Part shown: positions 45,173 to 53,502 of the stretch, one piece after another | How the letters are laid out: each line of letters starts with the position of its first letter | Position numbering within the stretch: position 1 is the stretch's first letter | Assembly: GCF_029868855.1 (NCBI RefSeq) | Contig: NZ_JARWOV010000111.1 | Coordinates: 51,167 to 115,166, forward strand | Direction of reading: 5' to 3' | DNA length: 64,000 nt | Source of the DNA: Nocardia carnea | GTDB lineage: Bacteria > Actinomycetota > Actinomycetes > Mycobacteriales > Mycobacteriaceae | Program-made: the position numbers and the translations under genes | Notes under the pieces: model-generated | Told to the model about the DNA's origin: nothing | Databases searched by the model: none | The model's input: the letters and a program-made list of their open reading frames with translations, nothing else

Positions 45173-45943
45173 TCAGCGGGGCTGGAAACGCTGCGCGCCG
45201 TCGATCCGCACGACTTCCCCGTTCATATATGGGTTTTCCAGCAGGTGCTGGGCCAGATTCGCGTATTCGTCCGGTGTGCCCAGCCGCTTCGGGAACGGCA
45301 CCGTCGAAGCGAATTTCGCCAGCCCTTCCTCTCCGATCAATTCCATGATCGGTGTGCGCATGGTGCCGGGGGCGATGCTGTTGAGCCGGATTCCCAGCGA
45401 GCTGAGGTCGCGGGCGCCGGTGAGCGTCAATGCAATGACTCCGCCTTTGGCCGCCGAGTAGGCCGACTGCCCGATCTGCCCCTCGTACCCGGCGATCGAA
45501 CTCGTCATCACGATCGCGCCGCGTTCCCCGTTAGGCTTCGGTTGCAGCTTCCCTATCCGCGCCGCGGCCAGCCGCAGTACGTTGTAGGTCCCGGTGAGAT
45601 ACAGGCCGATGGTGTCGGTGAACCCCTTCAACGTATGCGGGCTACCGTCACGGTTCACCACCTTCTCCAGTACTCCGAAACCGCCGTGGGCGATCACCGA
45701 GTACCGCAGTTCACCCAATTCCGCCGCCGCGTCCAGCGCGGCGTTCACCGCGTCTTCGTCCAGTACATCGGTGCGTACGTAGACAGCCTTGTTGCCCAGT
45801 TCGTCGGCCAGCTCCTGGGCTTTCTCGTCGGCGACATCGGCGATGACGACTGCCGCGCCGGCGCCGTGCAGGCGGCGCACAGTGGCGGCACCGAGCCCAC
45901 CGGCGCCGCCGGTGACCAGAACGACTTCTCCCTCGAATGACAC
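45173..45943 (-). CDS. SDR dehydrogenase (3-hydroxyacyl-CoA dehydrogenase-like)
   Basis: A 256-residue classical short-chain dehydrogenase. It has NAD-binding VLVTGGAGGLGAATVRRL, the D-N region DVADEK, catalytic Ser-Tyr-Lys in MTSSIAG...SAYSAAKGG, and PGTMRTPIM after the active site. The GTG at 45943 was preferred because AAGGAGAA lies at the right distance upstream. It is close to HSD17B10-like 3-hydroxyacyl-CoA dehydrogenases. With the crotonase and thiolase upstream it completes a beta-oxidation set (hydration, oxidation, thiolysis). Confidence 0.88.
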   Translation of the reverse strand: MSFEGEVVLVTGGAGGLGAATVRRLHGAGAAVVIADVADEKAQELADELGNKAVYVRTDVLDEDAVNAALDAAAELGELRYSVIAHGGFGVLEKVVNRDGSPHTLKGFTDTIGLYLTGTYNVLRLAAARIGKLQPKPNGERGAIVMTSSIAGYEGQIGQSAYSAAKGGVIALTLTGARDLSSLGIRLNSIAPGTMRTPIMELIGEEGLAKFASTVPFPKRLGTPDEYANLAQHLLENPYMNGEVVRIDGAQRFQPR

Positions 45944-46006
45944 GGGGTTCTCCTTACTTTCGTGTTCAACAGGCCGGGATCCGGCGTACCGGACGGGAAG
46001 CACCGG

Positions 46007-46768
46007 TCAGGTGCCGGTCCATTCGGGGGTTCGCTTTTCCGCGAACGCCTTGGCACCCTCTTGCGCGTCCTTCGAACCGAATACCGGGGCGAGCAGCTCC
46101 ATCTGGTTCTGCCACATCTCGTCCTCGCCCCAGTACCGGGACTTGACGAGAATCTCCTTGGTCACCGCGACCGCCAGCGGGCCGTTGGCGGTGATCCGAT
46201 CGGCGAGCCGCAGGGCTTCGGGCAAGGCTTCACCGGGCTCCGCGAGCACGTTGACGAAACCCAGGGCCGCGCCCTGTTCGGCGGTGAAGTTCTCGCCGGT
46301 GAGGGCCAGCTCGAGCGCTTTCTGATAGGGAATGCGCTGCTGCAGGCGCAGCAACCCGCCGCCCCCGGCCACCAGCCCCCGCTTCACCTCTGGGATCCCG
46401 AACTGCGCACTGCGCGAGGCGACCACCAGGTCGGTGGCTAGCGCCAGTTCCGTGCCCCCGGCAAGGGCAAACCCTTCCACCGCAGAGATGATCGGCTTAC
46501 GCGGCGGCCGCTCGGTGAAACCCATGCCCCGGCCAGGGATATACGGGTATTCACCGGCCGCGAAGGCCTTCAGGTCCATACCGGCGCAGAAATTGCCACC
46601 GCTACCGGTGAGGACGGCGACCGACAGCTCGGGGCTGTCGTCGAGTTCGTCCATGGCATCGGCCAGGCCCTGGCTCACCGCCAGGTTCACGGCATTACGC
46701 GCGTCCGGTCGATTGATCGTGATCACCAGCGTGCGCCCGCGGCGCTCCGCCAGAACTTCGTCCGACAA
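46007..46768 (-). CDS. Enoyl-CoA hydratase/isomerase (crotonase family)
   Basis: A 253-residue crotonase. The first oxyanion-hole strand is GGNFCAGMDLKAFA and the second FALAGGTELALATDLVVAS. The region FGIPEVKRGLVAGGGGLLRL carries the first acidic position expected for hydratases. Lies between the thiolase and SDR genes in one minus-strand operon. Likely hydrates an enoyl-CoA made by the paired acyl-CoA dehydrogenases. Substrate not decidable from sequence. Confidence 0.88.
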   Translation of the reverse strand: MSDEVLAERRGRTLVITINRPDARNAVNLAVSQGLADAMDELDDSPELSVAVLTGSGGNFCAGMDLKAFAAGEYPYIPGRGMGFTERPPRKPIISAVEGFALAGGTELALATDLVVASRSAQFGIPEVKRGLVAGGGGLLRLQQRIPYQKALELALTGENFTAEQGAALGFVNVLAEPGEALPEALRLADRITANGPLAVAVTKEILVKSRYWGEDEMWQNQMELLAPVFGSKDAQEGAKAFAEKRTPEWTGT

Positions 46769-46848
46769 CGGTCACCTACTTACTTTTGTGAATGAACGGG
46801 ATTGTGTTGCCGGATGCCCGGTGCATCCGGCGTGGCGGTGCCGGGATC

Positions 46849-48030
46849 TCACACCTCGAGCACCAGGGCACCGCCCATACCGCCGCCCGCGCACATCGCA
46901 GCGACCCCGATACCGCCGCCGCGGCGGCGCAACTCGTAGACCAGCGTGGTCACCATGCGGGCTCCACTGGCCGAGATCGGGTGGCCCAGACTGCATCCGC
47001 TGCCGGAGAAATTCACGCGTTCCTCGTCCATCCCGTATTCCCGGCAGGCCGCGATCGGGGTTGACGCGAAGGCTTCGTTGATCTCCCACAGCGCCACATC
47101 ACCCACGGCGAGGCCGGCCCGCTCCAGCACTTTGCCGATCACCTTCACCGCGCCCAGGCCGGTATCCCGGGGTGCTACCCCGACATTGGCCCAGGCGCGC
47201 ACGGTCGCCATCACCTCGAGCCCAACGGCTGCGGCGTAATCGTCACCGACCAGCGCCACCGCGGCGCCGGCGTCGTTGATTCCGCTGCTGTTCCCGGCGG
47301 TGATCGAGAAGCCTTCGATCTCGGGATGCAGCACCGGCAACGCGGCCAGGCGCTCCAGTGTGGTGTCGCGGCGCGGGTGTTCGTCCACCGCGAAGTCGAT
47401 CACCGTACCGTCGGGCCGGGTGACCTTCAACGGCACTATCTCGTCGACGAATTTCCCGGCTTCGATGGCATCACAGGCGCGCTGATGCGACCGTAACGCC
47501 CACGCGTCCATCTCCGCCCGGCTGATTCCGACCGATTTCGCGGTGTTCCAGCCCACCGTGACCGACATATCCATGGTCGGAGCGTCGGGGGTCTCCGGAT
47601 GCGACGGCGGGATCCAGGGCTCGACGAACTCCATCTCCGGTCCCGAATCCGGCACCCGCCACTTCATAAGCGGTGCGGTGGACAGCGACTGCACACCGCC
47701 CGCGACGAGGACCCGCTCCATATCGGAGCGGATATGCGCCGCGGCATTGGCGATCGCGGTGAGACTGCCCGCGCAATGCCGGTTGACCGCCTGGCCAGGG
47801 ACGGTTTCCATCCCACAGGCCACGGCGGCGTGCCGGGCCAGATCGCCACCGCCGTAGTTCAGTTCGGCGAACACCACATCATCGACCGCTGCGGCCTCCA
47901 AACCGGCCCGGCGAACCACCTCCGGCAACACTGTGGTCGCGAGAGTTTCGGTCGGCACGTTCGCCAGCGCGCCCTTGAACGATCGCCCGATCGCTGTCCG
48001 GACGGCGCCGACGATGACGGGTTTGGCCAT
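46849..48030 (-). CDS. Acetyl-CoA acetyltransferase (thiolase)
   Basis: A 393-residue thiolase II-type enzyme. The nucleophile cysteine is in NRHCAGSLTAIANA, with NEAFAS, GHPISASGARM and MCAGGGMGGALV carrying the second Cys/His pair. The start at 48030 (MAKPVIVGAVRTAIGR) fits the family; the longer frame does not. It cleaves 3-ketoacyl-CoA to a shortened acyl-CoA and acetyl- or propionyl-CoA. First gene of the operon thiolase, crotonase, SDR. A candidate operator lies 65 bp upstream. Confidence 0.9.
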   Translation of the reverse strand: MAKPVIVGAVRTAIGRSFKGALANVPTETLATTVLPEVVRRAGLEAAAVDDVVFAELNYGGGDLARHAAVACGMETVPGQAVNRHCAGSLTAIANAAAHIRSDMERVLVAGGVQSLSTAPLMKWRVPDSGPEMEFVEPWIPPSHPETPDAPTMDMSVTVGWNTAKSVGISRAEMDAWALRSHQRACDAIEAGKFVDEIVPLKVTRPDGTVIDFAVDEHPRRDTTLERLAALPVLHPEIEGFSITAGNSSGINDAGAAVALVGDDYAAAVGLEVMATVRAWANVGVAPRDTGLGAVKVIGKVLERAGLAVGDVALWEINEAFASTPIAACREYGMDEERVNFSGSGCSLGHPISASGARMVTTLVYELRRRGGGIGVAAMCAGGGMGGALVLEV

Positions 48031-48094
48031 ATCTCTCAACCTCTGTTCGAGCCACACGCGCAGGTGTAGCGATGTGCACCGTACAAATTTTCCA

Positions 48095-48111
48095 ACAGTA
48101 TTGCATACAGT
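48095..48111 (-). promoter_or_regulatory. Repeat motif upstream of thiolase operon (site 1)
   Basis: On the minus strand ACTGTATGCAATACTGT, a direct repeat of ACTGT separated by seven bases. Two near-matching 17-mers occur in the ligase/crotonase intergenic region (61993-62009 and 62254-62270). The shared form AC-K-GTAT-R-Y...C-D-GT suggests an operator for one regulator of the catabolic cluster. Confidence 0.45.
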
Positions 48112-48151
48112 ATAGACATCGTGAACGCCTTGCCGCTTGAACGCCGGTCGA

Positions 48152-48418
48152 TTACCGGCCCGCAGTCATTGCGGGTGCCGCGTAACGAGCCGCATCCGCG
48201 GCCAGGGCGAGCAGATCAGCCGTCCCGCCCCGGGGTGCCGCGGCGGGCATATACGGACCGTCCTCGACGAGTGTCTTCGCCGCGTGCAATTCCCGCGGCC
48301 GGCCGGTGCCGACCGCGCCCACCAGCCGGTCGCCGTCGAGAACCAGAGCCAGCAACGCCCCCTCCGCGAGGTCGCCTTGCACGATCATCGGACTCCTGAT
48401 GGGGGACGGGGCAGTCAT
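48152..48418 (-). pseudogene. Ferredoxin-reductase C-terminal domain fragment
   Basis: 88 codons whose core reads MIVQGDLAEGALLALVLDG then DRLVGAVGTGRPRELHAAKTL, the C-terminal dimerisation domain (Reductase_C) of FAD-dependent ferredoxin reductases of oxygenase systems. The FAD and NAD domains are absent. It lies in the promoter region between divergent catabolic operons and is likely a remnant of the reductase that served an oxygenase here. Expression as a tiny standalone protein cannot be excluded. Confidence 0.5.
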
Positions 48419-48485
48419 CGGCGCGGCGGCCGCGGCCCGTCGGCGATCTCGGAAATATAGCCCTGGGCATACAACTGTAATGATT

Positions 48486-48493
48486 ACCGTATA
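48486..48493 (+). promoter_or_regulatory. Half-site of the shared motif upstream of the CoA-transferase
   Basis: ACCGTATA matches the left half of the 17-bp motif seen at three other places in the catabolic cluster; the right half is not conserved. It lies about 40 bp upstream of the CoA-transferase ATG in an AT-rich stretch that could be its promoter. Confidence 0.25.
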
Positions 48494-48532
48494 GTACTTC
48501 AAGACAGCTGCTCGTTCAGGAAGGGAGCGCCG

Positions 48533-49753
48533 ATGACTGGCCTGCTCAACGGCATCCGGGTGGTCGAACTGGCCTCGTGGACCTATGTACCCAGCGCGGG
48601 TGCGGCGTTGGCCGATTGGGGTGCCGACGTGATCAAGATCGAGGACACCCGCGGGGGCGACCCGTGCCGGAATCTGGTCGTCGGCGGGCTGACCGTCGAG
48701 GATTCCCCGGTGCAGGCGAGCTTCATGATGGAGATCGGTAATCACGGCAAGCGCAGTATCGGCGTGGATATCAAATCCGAGCTCGGCCGGGAGATCCTGG
48801 CGAGACTGCTCGCGGGGGCCGATGTCTTCCTCACCAATTGGCTCCCGGGACCGCTCGAGCGTGCGGGTCTCACCGTCGAGCGCCTGCGCGAGATCAACCC
48901 CGCCCTGATCATCGCCCGGGGCAGCGGTCACGGCAGTCGCGGCCCGGAGAAGGACCGCGGCGGCTTCGACGGGGCCAGCTACCTCGCCCGCGCCGGCGTC
49001 GCCTACGCGCTGAGCCCGCCGGACACCGAGTATCCGGTGGCCCAGGGACCGGCCTTCGGCGATCTCCAAGGTGGAATCACCCTGGCCGGCGGTGTGACGG
49101 CGGCGTTGTTCCACCGCGAGCGAACCGGCCACGCCCCGATCGTGGACAGTTCACTGCTCGCCCAGGGCATGTGGGCCGTGGCCCCGGATATCTCGGCCGC
49201 CGACTACTACGGTATCGACCGGATTCCAGCCGGTCCGGCGGGTACGGCGCTGAATCCGGCTGTCAACCGTTACCGCACGCGCGACGACCGCTGGGTGCAG
49301 CTGATGTTCCTGCAGACCGACCGCTACTGGAAAGGCTTCTGCGACCGAATCGGGCGGCCCGACCTCGGGACCGACGAACGGTTCGTTCCGCTGGCGAACC
49401 TGGTACTGAACCAGGAAGCCGCCACCGTCGAACTGCGCAAGATCTTCGCCGAACGCGACCTGGCCGAATGGCAGCAGATCCTGGCCGACGAGCCGGGGGT
49501 CTGGTCGGCGATCGCCAGCCCGCAGGAAGTCCTCGACGACCCCCAGGTCGCGGCGAACGGCTATCTGATGTCCGTACACGACGACGCCGGCCACGAGTAC
49601 CGCACGGTCGCGGCTCCGGTGCAGTTCGACGAGACTCCCGCCGCGCCGACCCGGGCGCCTGCCTACGGGGAGCACACCGAGACCCTCCTGCTGGAACTCG
49701 GGATGGACTGGGACGAGGTCATCGCCGCCAAGGACGCGGGAGCCATTCTGTGA
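48533..49753 (+). CDS. Family III CoA-transferase (CaiB/BaiF)
   Basis: A 406-residue formyl-CoA-transferase-like enzyme: VVELASWTYVPSAGAALADWGADVIKIE at the N-terminus, GKRSIGVDIKSELGREI, and the FDGASYLARAGV segment near the expected catalytic Asp position. It transfers CoA between an acyl-CoA and a free acid. GGAAGG lies upstream of the ATG. It begins a three-gene plus-strand operon with an acyl-CoA ligase, giving two routes to CoA activation of the substrate. Confidence 0.9.
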   Translation: MTGLLNGIRVVELASWTYVPSAGAALADWGADVIKIEDTRGGDPCRNLVVGGLTVEDSPVQASFMMEIGNHGKRSIGVDIKSELGREILARLLAGADVFLTNWLPGPLERAGLTVERLREINPALIIARGSGHGSRGPEKDRGGFDGASYLARAGVAYALSPPDTEYPVAQGPAFGDLQGGITLAGGVTAALFHRERTGHAPIVDSSLLAQGMWAVAPDISAADYYGIDRIPAGPAGTALNPAVNRYRTRDDRWVQLMFLQTDRYWKGFCDRIGRPDLGTDERFVPLANLVLNQEAATVELRKIFAERDLAEWQQILADEPGVWSAIASPQEVLDDPQVAANGYLMSVHDDAGHEYRTVAAPVQFDETPAAPTRAPAYGEHTETLLLELGMDWDEVIAAKDAGAIL

Positions 49754-49781
49754 CCGGGCACCGCTGGGTGGAGGTGCCGCG

Positions 49782-51299
49782 GTGAGTATCTCGATACTGC
49801 TCGAGATGGCGGCCGCCGGGGATCCCGCCCGGACCGCCCTGGTCTCGGACGATCTCCGCGTCACCACCGCGGAGCTGTCCGATATGGCGGGTTGCGCGGC
49901 TGAGTCGATCGCCCGGTCGGGCGCCGGGCATGTGGCCTACGTCGGCACCGGGGGAATCATGCTGCCCCTGTTGCTGTTCGGGGCGGCCCGGGCGGGCCGC
50001 GCATGCAGCCCGCTCAATTACCGGCTCGGCGCCGCGGCGCTGCGCGAGCTGATCGAACGGTTGCCGGCGCCGCTGGTCGTCGCCGACGACGAATACGTCG
50101 ACGTGGTCCGGGGCACCGGTCACCGAATCGTCGACTCCGCGACATTCCTCGCCACCGCCCGCGAGGCGACCGAGCCCGGCCCGGCGGTGGATGCCGCGCC
50201 GGACGACGTGGCCGTTGTGTTGTTCACATCCGGCACCACAGCGCGCCCGAAGGCAGTGGAGCTCACCCACGCCAATCTCACCAGCTACCTCATGGGCACG
50301 GTCGATTTCGGCTCCGCGGAGCCCGGTGACTCCGCGCTGATCTGTGTTCCGCCCTACCACGTCGCCGGGGTCGGCGCGGCCCTGTCGAACCTCTATGCCG
50401 GGCGCACCATGGTGTACCTGCGGCATTTCGACCCGCACCGGTGGATCCGCCTGGTGAACGAGGAGAAGATCAGCAACGCCACCGTGGTGCCGACCATGCT
50501 CGACCGGATCGTCACCGCACTGGCCGAACACCCGGAGCCGTTGCCCGGCCTGCGTACCCTCGCATACGGGGGTGCCCGCGCTCCGCTGCCGCTGGTGCGC
50601 CGCACGCTCGAGCTCCTCCCCGGCGTGGGCCTGGTCAACGCCTACGGTTTGACCGAGACCAGTTCCACCATCGCGATACTCACTCCGGAAGACCACCGCG
50701 CCGCCTACCACGCCACGGAGCCGGAGATCGCCGCACGCCTCGGCTCGGTCGGCCGTGCGGTGCCGGGTGTGGAATTGCAGATCCGCGACGCCGCCGGCGC
50801 GGTCCTACCGCCCGGCGAGACGGGTGAGTTGTACGTGCGCGGCGATCAGGTCTCGGGCACCTACGCCGAGATCGGTTCCGTACTCGATGCCGACGGCTGG
50901 TTCCCGACCAAGGATCTCGCCGCGCTCGACGCCGACGGTTACCTCTTCCTCGGCGGCCGCTCCGACGACACGATCATCCGTGGCGGCGAGAACATCGCCC
51001 CTGCCGAAATCGAAGATGTCCTGGTCGAACACCCGGAAGTCCGGGAAGCGGCGGTGATCGGCGTCCCCGATCCGGAATGGGGGCAGCTCCTCGTCGCCGT
51101 GGTCGTGCCGGTACCCGGGCCGGTTCCCGAAACCGATGACCTGCACGGCTATGTGCGTACCGCGCTGCGGGGTTCGCGGACACCCGACCGCATCGTCTTC
51201 CGCAATGAACTACCCACCACACCGACCGGAAAGGTGCTACGGCGTGTACTCGTCGACGAGCTCACCCCGGTCCCGTCGAACAGCGAGGAGCAACCATGA
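49782..51299 (+). CDS. Acyl-CoA synthetase / AMP-dependent ligase
   Basis: A 505-residue ANL-family ligase with VVLFTSGTTARPKAVELTH (A3), NAYGLTETSSTIA (A5), DGWFPTKDLAALDADGYLFLGGRSDDTIIRGGENIAPAEIE (A7-A8) and the A10 lysine in TPTGKVLRRV. GTG start, 28 bp after the CoA-transferase stop. It activates a carboxylic acid to the acyl-CoA. It is too far from the metallophore cluster and lacks aryl-ligase neighbours, so I do not regard it as the missing salicyl-AMP ligase. A test would be pocket comparison with MbtA and PchD. Confidence 0.9.
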   Translation: MSISILLEMAAAGDPARTALVSDDLRVTTAELSDMAGCAAESIARSGAGHVAYVGTGGIMLPLLLFGAARAGRACSPLNYRLGAAALRELIERLPAPLVVADDEYVDVVRGTGHRIVDSATFLATAREATEPGPAVDAAPDDVAVVLFTSGTTARPKAVELTHANLTSYLMGTVDFGSAEPGDSALICVPPYHVAGVGAALSNLYAGRTMVYLRHFDPHRWIRLVNEEKISNATVVPTMLDRIVTALAEHPEPLPGLRTLAYGGARAPLPLVRRTLELLPGVGLVNAYGLTETSSTIAILTPEDHRAAYHATEPEIAARLGSVGRAVPGVELQIRDAAGAVLPPGETGELYVRGDQVSGTYAEIGSVLDADGWFPTKDLAALDADGYLFLGGRSDDTIIRGGENIAPAEIEDVLVEHPEVREAAVIGVPDPEWGQLLVAVVVPVPGPVPETDDLHGYVRTALRGSRTPDRIVFRNELPTTPTGKVLRRVLVDELTPVPSNSEEQP

Positions 51300-51598
51300 C
51301 CAAGAGCGGCAGCCGATTGGAAAGCCAGGTCTGCGATACCCAGGTGATCGTCATCCGGGCCACCGACGCGCTGGCCGGACTGCGCTGCGGGGGCGTACCG
51401 ATGGTCGCGCTCGGCGGCGAGAAGGCGGCCGGCACGGTGCTCGATCCCGAATTCGCCGGGGGTACCGTCCTCGGCAAGCGGTACGTCCACGAAAGCGGCG
51501 CGGAAATACTGGTCACCCGCGGCGGCGCAGGCACACTCACCGTCGATTCGGCGCCGCTCGCGATCAAGGACGCCAAGCCCCTGCCGGCCAGCGACTGA
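51296..51598 (+). CDS. Small conserved-looking protein of unknown function
   Basis: 100 residues, ATG overlapping the ligase stop (ATGA). The sequence SQVCDTQVIVIRATD, then LRCGGVPMVALGG and YVHESGAEILVTRGGAG has two cysteines and beta-strand character, possibly a small metal-binding or rubredoxin-like fold, though without a CxxC pair. Co-translation with the ligase suggests a role in the same pathway. Family not recognised. Confidence 0.65.
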   Translation: MTKSGSRLESQVCDTQVIVIRATDALAGLRCGGVPMVALGGEKAAGTVLDPEFAGGTVLGKRYVHESGAEILVTRGGAGTLTVDSAPLAIKDAKPLPASD

Positions 51599-51816
51599 CC
51601 GCAGCGGTTCACATTTCAGCTGCGCTGTGCTGCAGCGTGTCCCGATGCAGCGCGGGCGTGCCCCCTTGAACGGCCCGGCCCCTGATTCGGAAACGGGCCC
51701 TGACGTCCCGGCGATCGCCTTGATCGAGGCGAATGCCGGTCGGGAATTCGACCGGGCGGAACAGCGACGCCGCGCGGGCGGTGTCCGTGCACGCTGGCTT
51801 CGCACCTGTTGGGTGT

Positions 51817-52437
51817 TCAGGTTTTCCAGATCTCGACGAGTTCCCGGGTGGTGGTGACGGTGGCCAGTAGCGACAGCGTGTTGTCGATCATCGCCGCGCC
51901 GTATTCGGCTGGTACTCCGGCCACCGCGTCACGCGGCAGGACCACGTCGTAGGCCGCGTTCACCGCGTCCATGACGAGATTGGGGATGGCCACGTTCAGC
52001 GACACGCCCACGGCGACGATCGTCGAAACACCGAGGTTGCGCAGCACCGGATCGAGGTCCGTCCCGCCCATCGGTCCGAGGCCGTGGCCGCGGGTCAGCA
52101 CCAGATCGGCCGGGCCGGGCCCGAATTCGGCGAGCAGCTGCGCTCCAGGACTGCCCGGGGTCACCGCGACCCCGCGGCGGCCGACCGCGAACAGTTTCGC
52201 GTTGTGGTTGGAGCCCAGGCCGTCGGCACGGCGGTTGACCAGGCAGTGCACCACCCGGACGCCCGCGGCGCGGGCGACCGGCAGTAGTGCGGCGATATTG
52301 GGTAGCGCCTCCCGGCGTGCCTCGTCGGCCAGCGCGGCCAAGCCCGCGTCGGGCCCGACCACGGCGCCCTGGCACTCCTGGGTGACCAGGGCGGTCCGCG
52401 CCGGGTCGACCAGCTCGCCCAGCGCGCGCTTACCCAC
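51817..52437 (-). CDS. Isochorismatase-fold hydrolase lacking the catalytic cysteine
   Basis: A 206-residue protein of the isochorismatase/cysteine-hydrolase superfamily: N-terminal TALVTQECQGAVVG, middle RGHGLGPMGGTDLDPVLRNLGV, then VAVGVSLNVAIPNLVMDA. In active members the last motif reads GVSTNVCV; here the Cys position is Ala. GTG start, 27 bp after the Rieske gene in a long minus-strand operon. It may be a catalytically different or non-enzymatic homologue. The intact fold argues against simple decay. Confidence 0.8.
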   Translation of the reverse strand: MGKRALGELVDPARTALVTQECQGAVVGPDAGLAALADEARREALPNIAALLPVARAAGVRVVHCLVNRRADGLGSNHNAKLFAVGRRGVAVTPGSPGAQLLAEFGPGPADLVLTRGHGLGPMGGTDLDPVLRNLGVSTIVAVGVSLNVAIPNLVMDAVNAAYDVVLPRDAVAGVPAEYGAAMIDNTLSLLATVTTTRELVEIWKT

Positions 52438-52464
52438 GAGCGGGTCCTCGGCCGTGCCCGGCGT

Positions 52465-53475
52465 TCATGCCGGGCTGCCTGCTTCCACGACCGGGACATC
52501 GTAGAACTGCTTCGCCCATTTACGCAGCGACAGATAGGGTTCGGCGTCCTTGGGCGACAGCGGCGGATGTTCGACGTACTTCTGGTACCGCCAGATGCTC
52601 AGGTCCTCCCATACCGTGACCAGGAACTGCCGCTCCACCCGTTCCCGCACCTCGGGCGGCGGGACATCGGAGTCGTCGCCCGGTTTCTTGGGCCACCAGA
52701 TCGAGTAGAACAGGTCGGAGCATTCGTCGTCGACGGGTGTGGTCGCGAAGATGAGCCGGTGGCTGGACGATCCCTCGAAGGCGCTGATCGAACCGCCGAG
52801 GCCGAACATCTGGGCGTGGATCTTCAATGCCATCTTGTTCGGATCGTCACTGCGGGCGTCGGGCCAGCCGGTGAGGAACGACCAGGTGTGGCCCTCGGCG
52901 CTGTAGTCCAGCATCTGCGGGGTCACGGTGGCGCCGTGGACGTATTCGAAATGCAGGCTGTCCGGCCCGTTCTCCAGGACGACCTGCGGATGCACCGGTT
53001 CCTGCTCGGTTTTGCGGGAGAATGCGGGATAGGGCCGGTAGTAGCTGTCCGGGTCGCTGCCGAGTTCGGGGAACATCCGCAGGATGTCCGGCATCTCCCA
53101 GTGCGGTTCCTTCCCTTCGGGATGGTGCCACATGAACACGCAGCCGTTCTGTTCGTTCACCGGGTACACCTGCAACCGCAGGCCCCGGTTGACCCGGTTC
53201 TCGCCGGGGATCTTGCGGTTGCGCCCGTCCGGGCCCCACCGCCAGCCGTGGAACGGGCATTCGACGCAATCGCCGACCACCGTGCCGCCGTGCCCGATAT
53301 GTGCGCCGAGGTGACGGCAATGGCCGGTGAGGATATGCATTTCGCCGGATTCGTCACGGTAGGCCACGAGGTCTTCGCCGAAGTAACGCAGCGGACGCAC
53401 CTCGCCGAGCGGGAACTCGGCGGACCAGCCGACCATGAACCAGCCGGTGACTTTCCAGGTGAAGGGGACCTTCAT
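52465..53475 (-). CDS. Rieske non-heme iron oxygenase, alpha subunit (KshA-like)
   Basis: A 336-residue terminal oxygenase. The Rieske cluster motifs are CRHLGAHIG and CPFHGWRWG. The mononuclear iron site region is ENGPDSLHFEYVHG, giving the D..H....H pattern. Its size and lack of a beta subunit resemble 3-ketosteroid 9-alpha-hydroxylase KshA and similar homotrimeric oxygenases. It needs a reductase (KshB type), which is not intact here; only a reductase C-terminal fragment remains at 48.2 kb. Hydroxylates a polycyclic or side-chain substrate of the pathway. Confidence 0.87.
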   Translation of the reverse strand: MKVPFTWKVTGWFMVGWSAEFPLGEVRPLRYFGEDLVAYRDESGEMHILTGHCRHLGAHIGHGGTVVGDCVECPFHGWRWGPDGRNRKIPGENRVNRGLRLQVYPVNEQNGCVFMWHHPEGKEPHWEMPDILRMFPELGSDPDSYYRPYPAFSRKTEQEPVHPQVVLENGPDSLHFEYVHGATVTPQMLDYSAEGHTWSFLTGWPDARSDDPNKMALKIHAQMFGLGGSISAFEGSSSHRLIFATTPVDDECSDLFYSIWWPKKPGDDSDVPPPEVRERVERQFLVTVWEDLSIWRYQKYVEHPPLSPKDAEPYLSLRKWAKQFYDVPVVEAGSPA

Positions 53476-53502
53476 ATGACACCTCCGATGCCTACGAGAC
53501 GG

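Noticed and set aside
49782..51299. Catabolic AMP-ligase as the missing salicyl-AMP ligase
   Set aside because: It is co-transcribed with a CoA-transferase in the beta-oxidation cluster and is 17 kb from the metallophore genes with no Zur-like box.
51627..51857. 76-residue ORF between convergent genes
   Set aside because: Lies in the 3' intergenic gap, overlaps the isochorismatase-like gene in antisense and has no ribosome site.
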